Program-made: the position numbers and the translations under genes | Notes under the pieces: generated by a model | Database searches by the model: none | What the model was told of the DNA's origin: nothing | What the model saw: only the letters and a program-made list of their open reading frames with translations | Assembly: GCA_017889625.1 (NCBI GenBank) | Contig: JAGGAD010000010.1 | Span: 1-64,000, forward strand | Direction of reading: 5' to 3' | Source: Bacillota bacterium | Lineage (GTDB): Bacteria > Bacillota > Negativicutes > Sporomusales > CTSoil-080 | DNA length: 64,000 bases | Shown here: one piece after another, positions 16,840 to 25,025 of the stretch | How the letters are laid out: every line of letters begins with the position of its first letter | Numbering within the stretch: the stretch's first letter is position 1

Positions 16840-19629
16840 TTGGATTACGCAAAAACCTTGAATTTACCGCAGACTGAGTTTCCGATGCGGGCCAATTTGC
16901 CGGAGCGGGAACCAGAACTTTTAAAGTATTGGAAAGATAACCAAATTTATCAGGAAAAATTAAAAACGGCTCAGGATCGGCCTAAGTTTATTTTACATGA
17001 TGGACCGCCCTATGCTAATGGCAATATTCATATCGGTCATGCTTTGAATAAAATTTTGAAAGATATTATTCTAAAATACAAGTCCTTGCAAGGTTTCTGT
17101 ACTCCCTACATACCGGGCTGGGATACTCATGGTCTGCCGATTGAACATGCGGCGATAAAAATTCTGGGGTTGAACCGGCATGAACTTGATCCTTTAGCCC
17201 TTCGTAAAGAATGTAAAAATTACGCTTTAAAATATGTGGATATTCAACGGGAAGATTTTAAACGTTTAGGTGTTGGCGCAGATTGGGATAACCCGTATAT
17301 TACGCTTAAACCGGCCTATGAAGCTAAACAAATTGAAGTTTTCGGCGAAATGGCGAAAAAAGGCCACATTTATAAAGGCTTGAAATCAGTGTATTGGTGT
17401 ACCTCGTGTGAAACCGCATTAGCTGAAGCTGAAATCGAATATGCTGAGAAAAAATCACATTCTATATACGTAAAATTTCCGTTAGCTGATGCCAAAGGCA
17501 ATCTTCCGGCTGGTGTTGATGCTGCCACTGTTTATGCGATAATTTGGACGACAACTCCGTGGACCATGCCGGCGAATGTAGCAATTTCGATTAATCCAGA
17601 ACTTGAGTACTCCTGGGTTCAGGCCAACGGTGAAGTTTACTTGCTGGCTACGGAACTGATCGGAAATGTATTGAAAGTTAATAACATTGAAAACTATACT
17701 ATTTTGGGTACCTACAAAGGTGCAGTATTAGAAGGAATGACCTTTAACCATCCGTTTATTGCGCGTCAAGCACCGATTATTCTTGGTGACCATGTAACCT
17801 TAGAACAAGGTACTGGTTGTGTACATACCGCTCCTGGCCATGGTCAGGAAGACTTTGAAGTAGGACTTAAATACAATTTACCGGTGATTAATCCGGTTGA
17901 TCCTAGCGGCAAGTTTACCGCCGAAGGCGGTATTTTCGAAGGCTTAAAAGTAGAAGATGCTAACGTGCCGGTGATAAAAGAACTCGCCGGGCGAGGCTTG
18001 CTATTTGCTAAAGGCACGGTTCGCCATCAATACGCCCATTGCTGGCGGTGTAAGAACCCGATTATTTACCGGGCCACTGAGCAATGGTTTGCCTCGATCG
18101 ATGGCTTTAGGGATAGTGCGTTAAAAGCTATTGAAGACAATCAGTGGATTCCGGCCTGGGGTAAAGACCGGATTCATAACATGGTAGCTGACCGCCATGA
18201 CTGGTGTATTTCGCGTCAGCGGGTCTGGGGTCTGCCAATTCCAATTTTCTATTGTGAAAAATGTAATGAACATATCATCAACGATGCTACCATTAAGAAA
18301 ATAGCTGAGCTGTTCCATAAAGAAGGTTCTGATGCCTGGTGGGCTAAAAGTGCTACTGAAATATTGCCAGATGGCTTTACCTGTCCGTCCTGCGGCCATG
18401 ATGGTTTCCGTAAAGAAACCGACATTATGGATGTCTGGTTTGACAGTGGTTCAAGCCATGCCGCAGTATTGGCGGTACGTCCAGAATTGAATTGGCCGGC
18501 TGATCTTTATCTTGAAGGCAGTGATCAACATCGCGGCTGGTTCCAATCCTCACTGTTAACCGCGGTAGCCACCCGCGGGAAGGCACCATATAAAGCCGTG
18601 CTGACCCATGGCTTTGTCGTTGATGGTGAAGGCCGTAAAATGTCTAAATCCGTTGGTAATACCATTGTCCCGCAAGAAGTCATTAACCAGTATGGCGCCG
18701 ACATTCTGCGCCTGTGGGTGGCATCGGCGGACTATAAAGCCGACATCCGTATCTCTAAAGATATTCTGAAACAAATGTCGGAAGTTTACCGGAAGATTCG
18801 TAATACCTTCCGCTATATTCTAGGAAACATCGCTGACTTTGATCCTAGTACCGACAAAGTAAGTTATAGTCAATTGTTGGAACTTGATCGCTGGGCGCTA
18901 TTGCGTTTGGAACAAGTGCGCCAACGAGTTACCAAAGCTTATGAAGAATATGAATTCCATCATCTTTATCATACCGTGCACAATTATTGCGCTATTGATT
19001 TAAGCTCGATTTATCTTGATATTTTGAAAGACCGTTTGTACACTTCGGCGCCTGATTCGGTCGAAAGAAGGGCCGCCCAGACGGCTATGTATGAGATTCT
19101 TACCACGTTAGTGCCAATAATTGCGCCAGTACTGTCGTTCACGGCGGAAGAAGTGTGGCAGCACATGCCTAAAGTCCAAGGGGCACCGAAAAGCGTTCAA
19201 CTTGCGGCTTGGCCGGCGGCACATCCCGAATATCTCGACGAAGCGCTGGAAAACAAATGGAATGAAATCTTGGCTATGCGCAGTGAGTTAACCAAAGCAT
19301 TGGAAACCGCGCGCCGCACTAAAGTGATTGGTCACTCCCTGGATGCTAAAGTTAACATCTTTGCTGACGGCGAAGCCTATGAACGTTTGGCGGCGGTCAA
19401 AGAAGAACTGGCAACAATCCTAATTGTTTCCGGCGTTGAACTAGTGCAAGGGACCGAAAATGCTCCGGCTGAAGCTTACCGGGCCGATGACCTTGCACTG
19501 GCCGTAGCGGTTTTTGCTAAAGGCGGCGTAAAATGCGAACGGTGCTGGATTTATAGCGATACCGTAGCTCAAGATTCAGAGCACCCAGCCTTGTGCGCGC
19601 GGTGTGCGGATGTAGTTAAAACATTGTAA
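16840..19629 (+). CDS. ileS: Isoleucyl-tRNA synthetase
   Basis: Class I aminoacyl-tRNA synthetase charging tRNA-Ile, 929 aa. HIGH motif at residues 64-67 (GNIHIGHALNK), the CP1 editing domain (about 190-390, with TTTPWTMPANVAI), KMSKS at 600-604, and the C-terminal zinc ribbon CERCWIY...CARC. The start is TTG at 16840 with GGAGG 9 bases upstream, giving LDYAKTLNLPQTEFPMRANLP, the usual N-terminus. The longer ATG frame starts inside the T-box terminator hairpin and is rejected. A strong terminator follows. Confidence 0.98.
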   Translation: MDYAKTLNLPQTEFPMRANLPEREPELLKYWKDNQIYQEKLKTAQDRPKFILHDGPPYANGNIHIGHALNKILKDIILKYKSLQGFCTPYIPGWDTHGLPIEHAAIKILGLNRHELDPLALRKECKNYALKYVDIQREDFKRLGVGADWDNPYITLKPAYEAKQIEVFGEMAKKGHIYKGLKSVYWCTSCETALAEAEIEYAEKKSHSIYVKFPLADAKGNLPAGVDAATVYAIIWTTTPWTMPANVAISINPELEYSWVQANGEVYLLATELIGNVLKVNNIENYTILGTYKGAVLEGMTFNHPFIARQAPIILGDHVTLEQGTGCVHTAPGHGQEDFEVGLKYNLPVINPVDPSGKFTAEGGIFEGLKVEDANVPVIKELAGRGLLFAKGTVRHQYAHCWRCKNPIIYRATEQWFASIDGFRDSALKAIEDNQWIPAWGKDRIHNMVADRHDWCISRQRVWGLPIPIFYCEKCNEHIINDATIKKIAELFHKEGSDAWWAKSATEILPDGFTCPSCGHDGFRKETDIMDVWFDSGSSHAAVLAVRPELNWPADLYLEGSDQHRGWFQSSLLTAVATRGKAPYKAVLTHGFVVDGEGRKMSKSVGNTIVPQEVINQYGADILRLWVASADYKADIRISKDILKQMSEVYRKIRNTFRYILGNIADFDPSTDKVSYSQLLELDRWALLRLEQVRQRVTKAYEEYEFHHLYHTVHNYCAIDLSSIYLDILKDRLYTSAPDSVERRAAQTAMYEILTTLVPIIAPVLSFTAEEVWQHMPKVQGAPKSVQLAAWPAAHPEYLDEALENKWNEILAMRSELTKALETARRTKVIGHSLDAKVNIFADGEAYERLAAVKEELATILIVSGVELVQGTENAPAEAYRADDLALAVAVFAKGGVKCERCWIYSDTVAQDSEHPALCARCADVVKTL

Positions 19630-19646
19630 GCTAGTAACAAAAATAT

Positions 19647-19688
19647 AAAAATGGCTGAAACCAAGTAAAAAGGTTTCAGCCATTTTTT
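19647..19688. terminator. ileS terminator (also faces the GNAT gene)
   Basis: AAAAATGGCTGAAACC pairs perfectly with GGTTTCAGCCATTTTT around 9 bases. It has A and T runs on both sides and so can work in both directions between convergent genes. Confidence 0.9.
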
Positions 19689-19695
19689 ATAAGAA

Positions 19696-20451
19696 TTATT
19701 CTGCGGTTTCTTTAACTCGATACCAATAAGTATATAATCTTGAAAATCCAAGTTTTCTATACAAATTTATCGCGGCAGTATTGAGGGACATAACCTGTAA
19801 ATAAGCGGTTCTAGCACCGGCCGTTAGGCCAGCCTTTATAATGGCCATACAGATGCTTTTACCAATCCCTTGGTTTCTATAACCTTCATCGATATAAATA
19901 TCAAAAAGACCAAGGTGGTTTCGTTCAAGTACGCCTAGGCCAAACCCGATAATTCTGTTGTTCTCTTTGATATAAGCGCAAAAGAGTTGATTAGGAATAT
20001 TTAAAAATATCGTTTTAACGGTACTTCGTTGTAGTTGATCGGTAATATTGTTTACTGCTAAAAAATTATCAAGCCAAACCCCTTCGATTTTTTCACTAAT
20101 AACAACCTCGTTACTACTTTCAAGTACGGAAGTTGTTAAAAGCGGTAACGTCATAATATCAGCTTGCTTCTTTATTTGGTAGCCTAATTTATTTAACTCG
20201 CAATCTAAATCCGGTGTACTAAAATCCGTCATTTTATATACAACAGGCAGACCATGAGAAAAATATTTGTTTTCGCAATAACTTATTTTTGTAGTTATAT
20301 CTATAATCGATGCATATAAGGGATTAATACAATTTGCGCGATAAGTATAGCCATTTGAGAACCTTAATAGCCAGCCGTCATATAGTTCTGATGTTAAAGC
20401 AGGAAAAGCATTAAGCGCGAGTTCTTCTAAATGATTTATCAAATTTTTCAT
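19696..20451 (-). CDS. GNAT-family N-acetyltransferase
   Basis: Probable acetyl-CoA-dependent acetyltransferase, 251 aa. The C-terminal half (about 140-245) is a GNAT fold with the acetyl-CoA loop DIYIDEGYRNQGIGKSICMAII and the following AYLQVMSLNTAAINLYRKLGFSRLYTYWYR, typical of motifs A and B. The N-terminal half (WLLRFSNGYTYRANCINPLY) resembles the extra domain found in some two-domain GNAT proteins. The substrate is unknown. GGAGG precedes the ATG. It is a single gene on the minus strand, convergent with ileS. Confidence 0.88.
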   Translation of the reverse strand: MKNLINHLEELALNAFPALTSELYDGWLLRFSNGYTYRANCINPLYASIIDITTKISYCENKYFSHGLPVVYKMTDFSTPDLDCELNKLGYQIKKQADIMTLPLLTTSVLESSNEVVISEKIEGVWLDNFLAVNNITDQLQRSTVKTIFLNIPNQLFCAYIKENNRIIGFGLGVLERNHLGLFDIYIDEGYRNQGIGKSICMAIIKAGLTAGARTAYLQVMSLNTAAINLYRKLGFSRLYTYWYRVKETAE

Positions 20452-20552
20452 TATAAACCTCCAGTAATTGCTATGCTACTATTTTAGTTGCTAAGTATAT
20501 TTTTGTAAATGTCTCCCTTGATACCGAATAAAAAGCGTAACCCTAGGAAAAT

Positions 20553-20602
20553 TTGACTTATTAATAAATGGGAATTATAATTGTAATACATCGTATTACA
20601 AT
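20553..20602 (+). promoter_or_regulatory. Toxin-antitoxin promoter with 10-bp palindromic operator
   Basis: TTGACT (20553-20558), a 17-base spacer and TATAAT (20576-20581). The perfect palindrome ATTGTAATAC-ATC-GTATTACAAT (20580-20602) overlaps the -10 box and likely start point, the usual place for autorepression by a ribbon-helix-helix antitoxin. Confidence 0.8.
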
Positions 20603-20640
20603 GTATTTCGCTAGCTTTGAATAAAGAAAGGATGTTTATA

Positions 20641-20880
20641 ATGGCTGAATTACTTAGTGTCGTTTCTGTAAGACTGAGTAAAGAAGAAAAGACACTTTTG
20701 GATTCCTATGCTAAACTCCATGGTAAAAAACAATCTGATATTATTCGTGAGGCTGCGATGCGAATGATTAAGGATGACATGGACTTTCGTCTCTATGAAG
20801 AAGCCAAACGAAAAACTAGTCGCTTTTACTCGCTTGAGGAGGTGCGAAAAGAACTTGGGTTGGAAAGTACAACTGTCTGA
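20641..20880 (+). CDS. Ribbon-helix-helix antitoxin (RelB/DUF6290-like)
   Basis: Antitoxin of a RelBE/ParDE-type module, 79 aa. The N-terminal ribbon-helix-helix (LSVVSVRLSKEEKTLLDSYAKLHGKKQSDIIREAAMRM, residues 4-42) binds DNA. The charged C-terminal tail (EEAKRKTSRFYSLEEVRKELGL) would wrap the toxin. The ATG at 20641 has AAAGGATG upstream; the TTG 8 codons earlier is disfavoured. Its promoter carries a perfect palindrome. The toxin frame starts 26 bases before its stop codon. Confidence 0.88.
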   Translation: MAELLSVVSVRLSKEEKTLLDSYAKLHGKKQSDIIREAAMRMIKDDMDFRLYEEAKRKTSRFYSLEEVRKELGLESTTV

Positions 20881-21100
20881 TCAAGCTGTTAAGGCATTAA
20901 AAAAATTGGACCGGGTTAATAGAGAAATGATTGTCGCATATTTAGAACAACGAATAGATGGTTGTTCTAACCCGCGTCTGTATGGTAAGCCGCTCAAAAA
21001 GGATAGCGATACTGTATGGCGGTATACAGTAGGACAATATCGCTTGATTTGTGAATTGGATAATATGATTATCACTGTCTATGTACATGGGGGGATTTTA
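20855..21100 (+). pseudogene. RelE-like toxin, truncated C-terminus, in frame with lepB
   Basis: From the TTG at 20855 (GAGGAGGTG upstream) the frame gives a RelE/ParE fold: GWKVQLSDQAVKALKKLDRVNR, then SNPRLYGKPLKK, VWRYTVGQYRLICELDN. Normal homologues end with a strand carrying roughly VGHRKDVY, which supplies catalytic Arg/Tyr residues. Here it is replaced by VYVHGGIL and the frame has no stop: it continues straight into signal peptidase I, to 21646. It is therefore either a C-terminally truncated, probably inactive toxin or the first part of a 263-aa fusion protein. Confidence 0.7.
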
Positions 21101-21646
21101 ATGAACTTGATAAAAACGATACAAGACTGGGCTTATAGTCTGGCAATTTCGCTGGCCTTAGCCTTATTTATAAATATTTTCATTGCCCAACATATTGTAG
21201 TTGAAGGCCACTCAATGGATCCGACCTTACAAAATCACCAACATTTAGTTGTATCAAAGCTATCGCATAGTATAAAACAAATACCGGATTACGGTGATAT
21301 TGTTATTATTGATAGCCGGGTTAATCGAGAACGCAGCTTAAAAGATGATTTGGCTGAGCCAGTAAATAAATTTATTAGTCAACAAGACTATGTTTTTATT
21401 AAAAGAGTAATCGGTAAACCGGGGGATGTGCTTGAGTTCAACCATGGAAATGTTGTTCGAAATGGTATCAAATTGGATGAGACTTACATTTTAGAGCCAA
21501 TGAAATATCCGTTAGATAGAAAAGTTGTAGTGCCAAATAACAGTGTGTTTGTGATGGGTGACAACCGCAATAATAGCATGGACAGCCGGATAATCGGCAA
21601 TATTCCGTTAGACCATGTACTGGGGAAAGTTTTTATTAAACTTTAA
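21101..21646 (+). CDS. lepB: Signal peptidase I
   Basis: Membrane-bound serine protease that removes signal peptides, 181 aa, a usual Gram-positive length. One N-terminal transmembrane segment (about 10-30), the catalytic Ser38 in VEGHSMDPTL, the catalytic Lys101 in YVFIKRVIGKPGD, and box E GDNRNNSMDSR. The ATG at 21101 has a GGGGGG stretch 6 bases upstream, so it can be translated on its own. The same frame is open upstream through a truncated RelE-like toxin to 20855, so an N-terminally extended fusion is possible. Confidence 0.93.
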   Translation: MNLIKTIQDWAYSLAISLALALFINIFIAQHIVVEGHSMDPTLQNHQHLVVSKLSHSIKQIPDYGDIVIIDSRVNRERSLKDDLAEPVNKFISQQDYVFIKRVIGKPGDVLEFNHGNVVRNGIKLDETYILEPMKYPLDRKVVVPNNSVFVMGDNRNNSMDSRIIGNIPLDHVLGKVFIKL

Positions 21647-21800
21647 TGGAGAAATTTATGTCATATTCGTTAGGTGATTTAGGCCAATATAAGTAAGGCA
21701 AGCTAAATCTGTCTATGTTACTAAAAGATGGAGATTAGCAGCTTGGCTGATGAAGATACTGTCAGAATGGTTTATAAGAAAAATTAGCTAAGCGCGATAT

Positions 21801-21838
21801 AAAAACCCTGTGGATTGTTATCTTCCACAGGGTTTTTG
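21801..21838. terminator. Bidirectional terminator between lepB and the DedA gene
   Basis: AAAAACCCTGTGGA/TCCACAGGGTTTTT is a perfect stem around 9 bases. A and T runs flank it between convergent genes. Confidence 0.9.
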
Positions 21839-21850
21839 CAACATCGATAT

Positions 21851-22435
21851 TTAAATTCGTTCAGCTAACGCAGTTTTTTTAAATCGACGGATGAGGTAGA
21901 TGCTAAGGGCAATGATAACCACGGCAGCAAGGGTGATAAACAACAAATCATCCGAGTACTCAGTAAGAAGGCGTTCAGCAGTAGCTCCATAGTAGTAAAT
22001 GATAATCCCTTCGAGGAGAAAACGTTTGCCCCGGCCAATGAGCGATATAATCATAAAAACAGTAAATCTCACTTTTAGCGCTCCGGCTGTAATACTGACA
22101 AACTTATACGGAATAGGCGATAGGGCCGCAATAAAAATAGCCCATTTTGCATTGTTTTTTGCATGATAGAAGATTTTTTCTGCGTATTTAGCCGGAATAA
22201 GTTTTCGGGCCGCCGGACCACCTAGCTTAAAACCAATTCCATAGCCGAGAATACCGCCAACCACTGACCCAGCGGTAGCAATTATTCCTAAAGTCAAAGC
22301 TTGCTCTGGGTGAGCTAAGGCCAGCGGAATAAGCACTAAATCAGGAAAAATTGGTGAACAAAAAGATTCGGTAAAGGCTGCGATGAGTAACCCAATCCAG
22401 CCCCAATTAAGCAAAAGTAAAGTTAATTGTTCCAA
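21851..22435 (-). CDS. DedA/SNARE-associated family membrane protein
   Basis: Polytopic membrane protein of the DedA (VTT domain) family, 194 aa. Members are linked to lipid carrier or phospholipid flipping and membrane homeostasis. Seen are FTESFCSPIFPDLVLIPLAL, the Gly-rich GSVVGGILGYGIGFKLGG, and the family core FIAALSPIPYKFVSITAGAL. About five hydrophobic segments occupy the protein. The TTG at 22435 is chosen for its GGAGGT 5 bases upstream; the longest frame begins 15 codons earlier at a GTG without a ribosome site. It has its own promoter at 22590-22618. Confidence 0.87.
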   Translation of the reverse strand: MEQLTLLLLNWGWIGLLIAAFTESFCSPIFPDLVLIPLALAHPEQALTLGIIATAGSVVGGILGYGIGFKLGGPAARKLIPAKYAEKIFYHAKNNAKWAIFIAALSPIPYKFVSITAGALKVRFTVFMIISLIGRGKRFLLEGIIIYYYGATAERLLTEYSDDLLFITLAAVVIIALSIYLIRRFKKTALAERI

Positions 22436-22526
22436 GGTTACCTCCAACAGTGTAGTCGAGAACTTTGATTTTGTCAGCACACAGGCTTGCTTGTAAAATC
22501 AAACGGATAAGCCAATTGGTAAAAAA

Positions 22527-22585
22527 GTCATGAAATAAAGACCTGAGTAGGGTCACAACCTTACTGAGGCCTTAAAGTATTTCAT
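22527..22585 (-). promoter_or_regulatory. Long imperfect hairpin in the DedA gene leader
   Basis: On the minus strand, TGAAATACTTTAAGGCCTCA and the following GTAAGG pair imperfectly with CCTACTCAGGTCTTTATTTCA, then ACTTTTTTACC follows. Because the promoter lies upstream (22590-22618), this is an attenuator or leader structure. I cannot match it to a riboswitch class. Confidence 0.4.
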
Positions 22586-22589
22586 AGTT

Positions 22590-22618
22590 ATTATAGCGTG
22601 TAAGCGCTAGTTGGTCAA
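22590..22618 (-). promoter_or_regulatory. Promoter of the DedA gene
   Basis: On the minus strand, TTGACC (22618-22613), a 17-base spacer and TATAAT (22595-22590). The leader to the chosen start is about 150 bases. Confidence 0.75.
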
Positions 22619-22657
22619 GGTAAAAAAAGAAAAAATGGAAAATTATTACACAAAAAA

Positions 22658-23812
22658 CTATGGGCGTGGTACAAGCTGTTCATATAAATAAATAATGTCG
22701 GTTCCGGTAAGCGCTCGCTTATGTTTTATCGCAAAGTCGCGTACCGCTGGCAAGAGTCGGCTGGCGGTAGCTTTGTCCAGTTCAATCCCCAATTCGCCAA
22801 GTCGGTTACGAAGTGCGGCTGACCCGGAGTGTTTACCAATAATCAGGTGACGTTCCAGACCGACTTCTTCTGGTGGATACGGTTCATAAGTGGCAGGATT
22901 TTTTAAGGCAGCATCGGCATGAATCCCTGATTCATGGGAAAAAAGGGCCTCCCCGATTATAGGTTTAGAAACGGAAATTATTCGGTTAGCGGCGGTGGCC
23001 ACATAATTACAAGTCGGCTTAAGTTTGCTGGTATCATAAATAACTGGTTGCTTAAAAATATGTTTTAGAGCCATAATCACTTCCTCAAGTGCGGCATTGC
23101 CGGACCGTTCGCCAAGGCCCGTGACGGTAGTCGAAATAAAACTGGCGCCAGCTTGCCAGGCGGCCAGAGCATTCGCGGTAGCAAGGCCAAAGTCGTTATG
23201 AGCATGAATTTCAATCGGCAGGGGGACTTTTTCTCGTAGCCGGCGGATGCGTTCACAAAGAGCTAAGGGATCGATAATGCCGACGGTGTCACAATAGCGC
23301 AGCCGATCCGCTCCGGCTTTTTTTGCAGCCAGGGCATACTCGATAACAAATGCTTCGTCGCTGCGCGTTGTATCCTCGGCCCCGACAGAAACATATACGC
23401 CCTGGGCTTTAGCATAGCTAACCGCTTCAACCATATTTTCGAGGACAGCCTGGCGCGAAGTTTTGAGCTTCTGCACAATATGAATATCAGAAGTAGGAGC
23501 CGAAATTTCAAGTGCATCCACACCGCAAGCAAGGCCGACCTTAACCTCGTTAATACTTGCTCGGCACCATGCCATAATACTGGTGCGAAGGCCAAGCTTG
23601 ACAATTAGTTTTAATGCTTCGGCTTCTGCACCGCCCATGATGGGAGTACCGGCTTCGAGTTGATCCACACCAATTTCGTCAAGTAGCTTGGCAATAGCAA
23701 TCTTTTCCTTTGTAGTGAAGACTACGCCGGGAGCCTGTTCGCCATCGCGGAGCGTGGTATCAACAATATAAACAGGCTGTGGTTGGCTTAGAGGGCTAAA
23801 GTTATCGTTCAT
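22658..23812 (-). CDS. Homocitrate/Re-citrate synthase family protein
   Basis: Claisen-type condensing enzyme of the DRE-TIM superfamily (LeuA/NifV/Re-citrate synthase), 384 aa. Seen are VDTTLRDGEQAPGV (metal Asp and catalytic Arg, about 17-30), the HAHNDFGLATANALAAW metal motif (about 204-220), and FSHESGIHADAALKNPATYE near the C-terminus. The LeuA regulatory domain is absent. NifV and Re-citrate synthase cannot be told apart by eye. The upstream genes encode aconitase and an isocitrate-type dehydrogenase, so condensation of acetyl-CoA with oxaloacetate (Re-citrate synthase) fits better than homocitrate for nitrogenase, of which there is no sign. Start ATG with AAAGGAG. Confidence 0.85.
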   Translation of the reverse strand: MNDNFSPLSQPQPVYIVDTTLRDGEQAPGVVFTTKEKIAIAKLLDEIGVDQLEAGTPIMGGAEAEALKLIVKLGLRTSIMAWCRASINEVKVGLACGVDALEISAPTSDIHIVQKLKTSRQAVLENMVEAVSYAKAQGVYVSVGAEDTTRSDEAFVIEYALAAKKAGADRLRYCDTVGIIDPLALCERIRRLREKVPLPIEIHAHNDFGLATANALAAWQAGASFISTTVTGLGERSGNAALEEVIMALKHIFKQPVIYDTSKLKPTCNYVATAANRIISVSKPIIGEALFSHESGIHADAALKNPATYEPYPPEEVGLERHLIIGKHSGSAALRNRLGELGIELDKATASRLLPAVRDFAIKHKRALTGTDIIYLYEQLVPRP

Positions 23813-23860
23813 AGCGTAACTGGACTCCTTTCAAAAATAAAAATTCTGCTAGAAAACAAA

Positions 23861-23889
23861 AAGCTCCCAGTCATATTGACTGGGAGCTT
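23861..23889 (-). terminator. Internal terminator between the dehydrogenase and condensing-enzyme genes
   Basis: AAGCTCCCAGTC pairs perfectly with GACTGGGAGCTT around 5 bases, followed on the minus strand by TTTTTGTTTTC. It should reduce read-through into the citrate/homocitrate synthase gene. Confidence 0.8.
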
Positions 23890-23909
23890 CATTGCTCAAG
23901 GAAACTTGA

Positions 23910-24977
23910 TTATAATTTGGCGATGATGGCATCAGCCATTTGGCTTGTACCGACCGCCGTGGGGTCGCTTCGGTCAGCCTTCATATCATAGGTAACAGCT
24001 TTTCCGTCAGCAATGACGGTAGCCACAGCTTTTTCCAAGCGGTCTGCGGCAGCAGTTTCGCCGATGTGGCGAAGCATTAACACACCGGATAGCAGGACCG
24101 CAGTAGGATTAACTTTATTAAGTCCTTTGTATTTAGGCGCCGAACCATGGGTAGCTTCGAATACGGCAACTTCATTACCGATATTGGCACCGGGAGCAAC
24201 GCCAAGACCGCCAACCAGACCGGCACACAGATCGGAAAGAATATCGCCGTAAAGATTTGGCAGAACTAGGCAATCATAGGTTTCAGGGCGTTGAACCAGC
24301 TGCATGCACATAGCGTCAACAAGTACTTCATCATAAGCAATTTTACCTTTATACTCAGCGGCGATTTCTCGGGCGACCCGGTAAAAAAGACCGTCAGTGT
24401 ACTTCATGATATTAGCCTTAGCTACGGCGGTAACTTTTTTACGGCCATTCTTTACCGCGTACTCAAAAGCATAACGCACAATACGTTCTGAGCCGCTTGT
24501 AGAAATTGGCTTAATGGAAATAGCGGAATCCTCACGGATTTTGCCGCCGCCCATACCAATAATACTTTTAGCCTCAGGAGTTCCTAAGTCGAACTCAACG
24601 CCAGCATATAAATCTTCACTATTTTCACGGATTACAACTAAATCAATATCAGAATAGCGTGACCGTACCCCGGCATAAGTTTTACAAGGACGAACACAGG
24701 CAAACAGGTTTAGGGCGTGGCGGAGAGCAACGTTTACACTGCGAAAGCCTTTGCCGATGGGAGTAGTGATAGGCCCTTTCAAGGCAACCCTATTGCGGCG
24801 GATAGATTCTAACACATGCTCAGGCAATGGTGTACCATATTTTTCCACGACATCAATACCGGCGTCATGGAGTTCCCAGTCAATTTTTACGCCCGTGGCG
24901 TCAATTACCCGGCGGGTAGCCTCAACAAGTTCAGGACCAGTGCCGTCTCCGGGGATAAGTGTAATAGTATGTGTCAC
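23910..24977 (-). CDS. NAD-type isocitrate dehydrogenase
   Basis: Oxidative decarboxylase of the isocitrate/isopropylmalate dehydrogenase family, 355 aa. [11 protein letters not shown] at the N-terminus binds cofactor. [16 protein letters not shown] carries the Ser and Asn that contact the extra carboxylate of isocitrate; isopropylmalate and homoisocitrate enzymes differ here. [33 protein letters not shown] and [10 protein letters not shown] complete the metal and substrate sites. The length suits IDH3-like NAD enzymes. Start GTG with AAGGAG 9 bases upstream. It lies 48 bp after aconitase, so the operon would convert citrate to 2-oxoglutarate. Substrate assignment rests on motif reading. Confidence 0.85.
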   Translation of the reverse strand: MTHTITLIPGDGTGPELVEATRRVIDATGVKIDWELHDAGIDVVEKYGTPLPEHVLESIRRNRVALKGPITTPIGKGFRSVNVALRHALNLFACVRPCKTYAGVRSRYSDIDLVVIRENSEDLYAGVEFDLGTPEAKSIIGMGGGKIREDSAISIKPISTSGSERIVRYAFEYAVKNGRKKVTAVAKANIMKYTDGLFYRVAREIAAEYKGKIAYDEVLVDAMCMQLVQRPETYDCLVLPNLYGDILSDLCAGLVGGLGVAPGANIGNEVAVFEATHGSAPKYKGLNKVNPTAVLLSGVLMLRHIGETAAADRLEKAVATVIADGKAVTYDMKADRSDPTAVGTSQMADAIIAKL

Positions 24978-25025
24978 AAAAATTAGCTCCTTCCTATCGG
25001 TAAATGGTTCTAAGTAGAACTTGGT

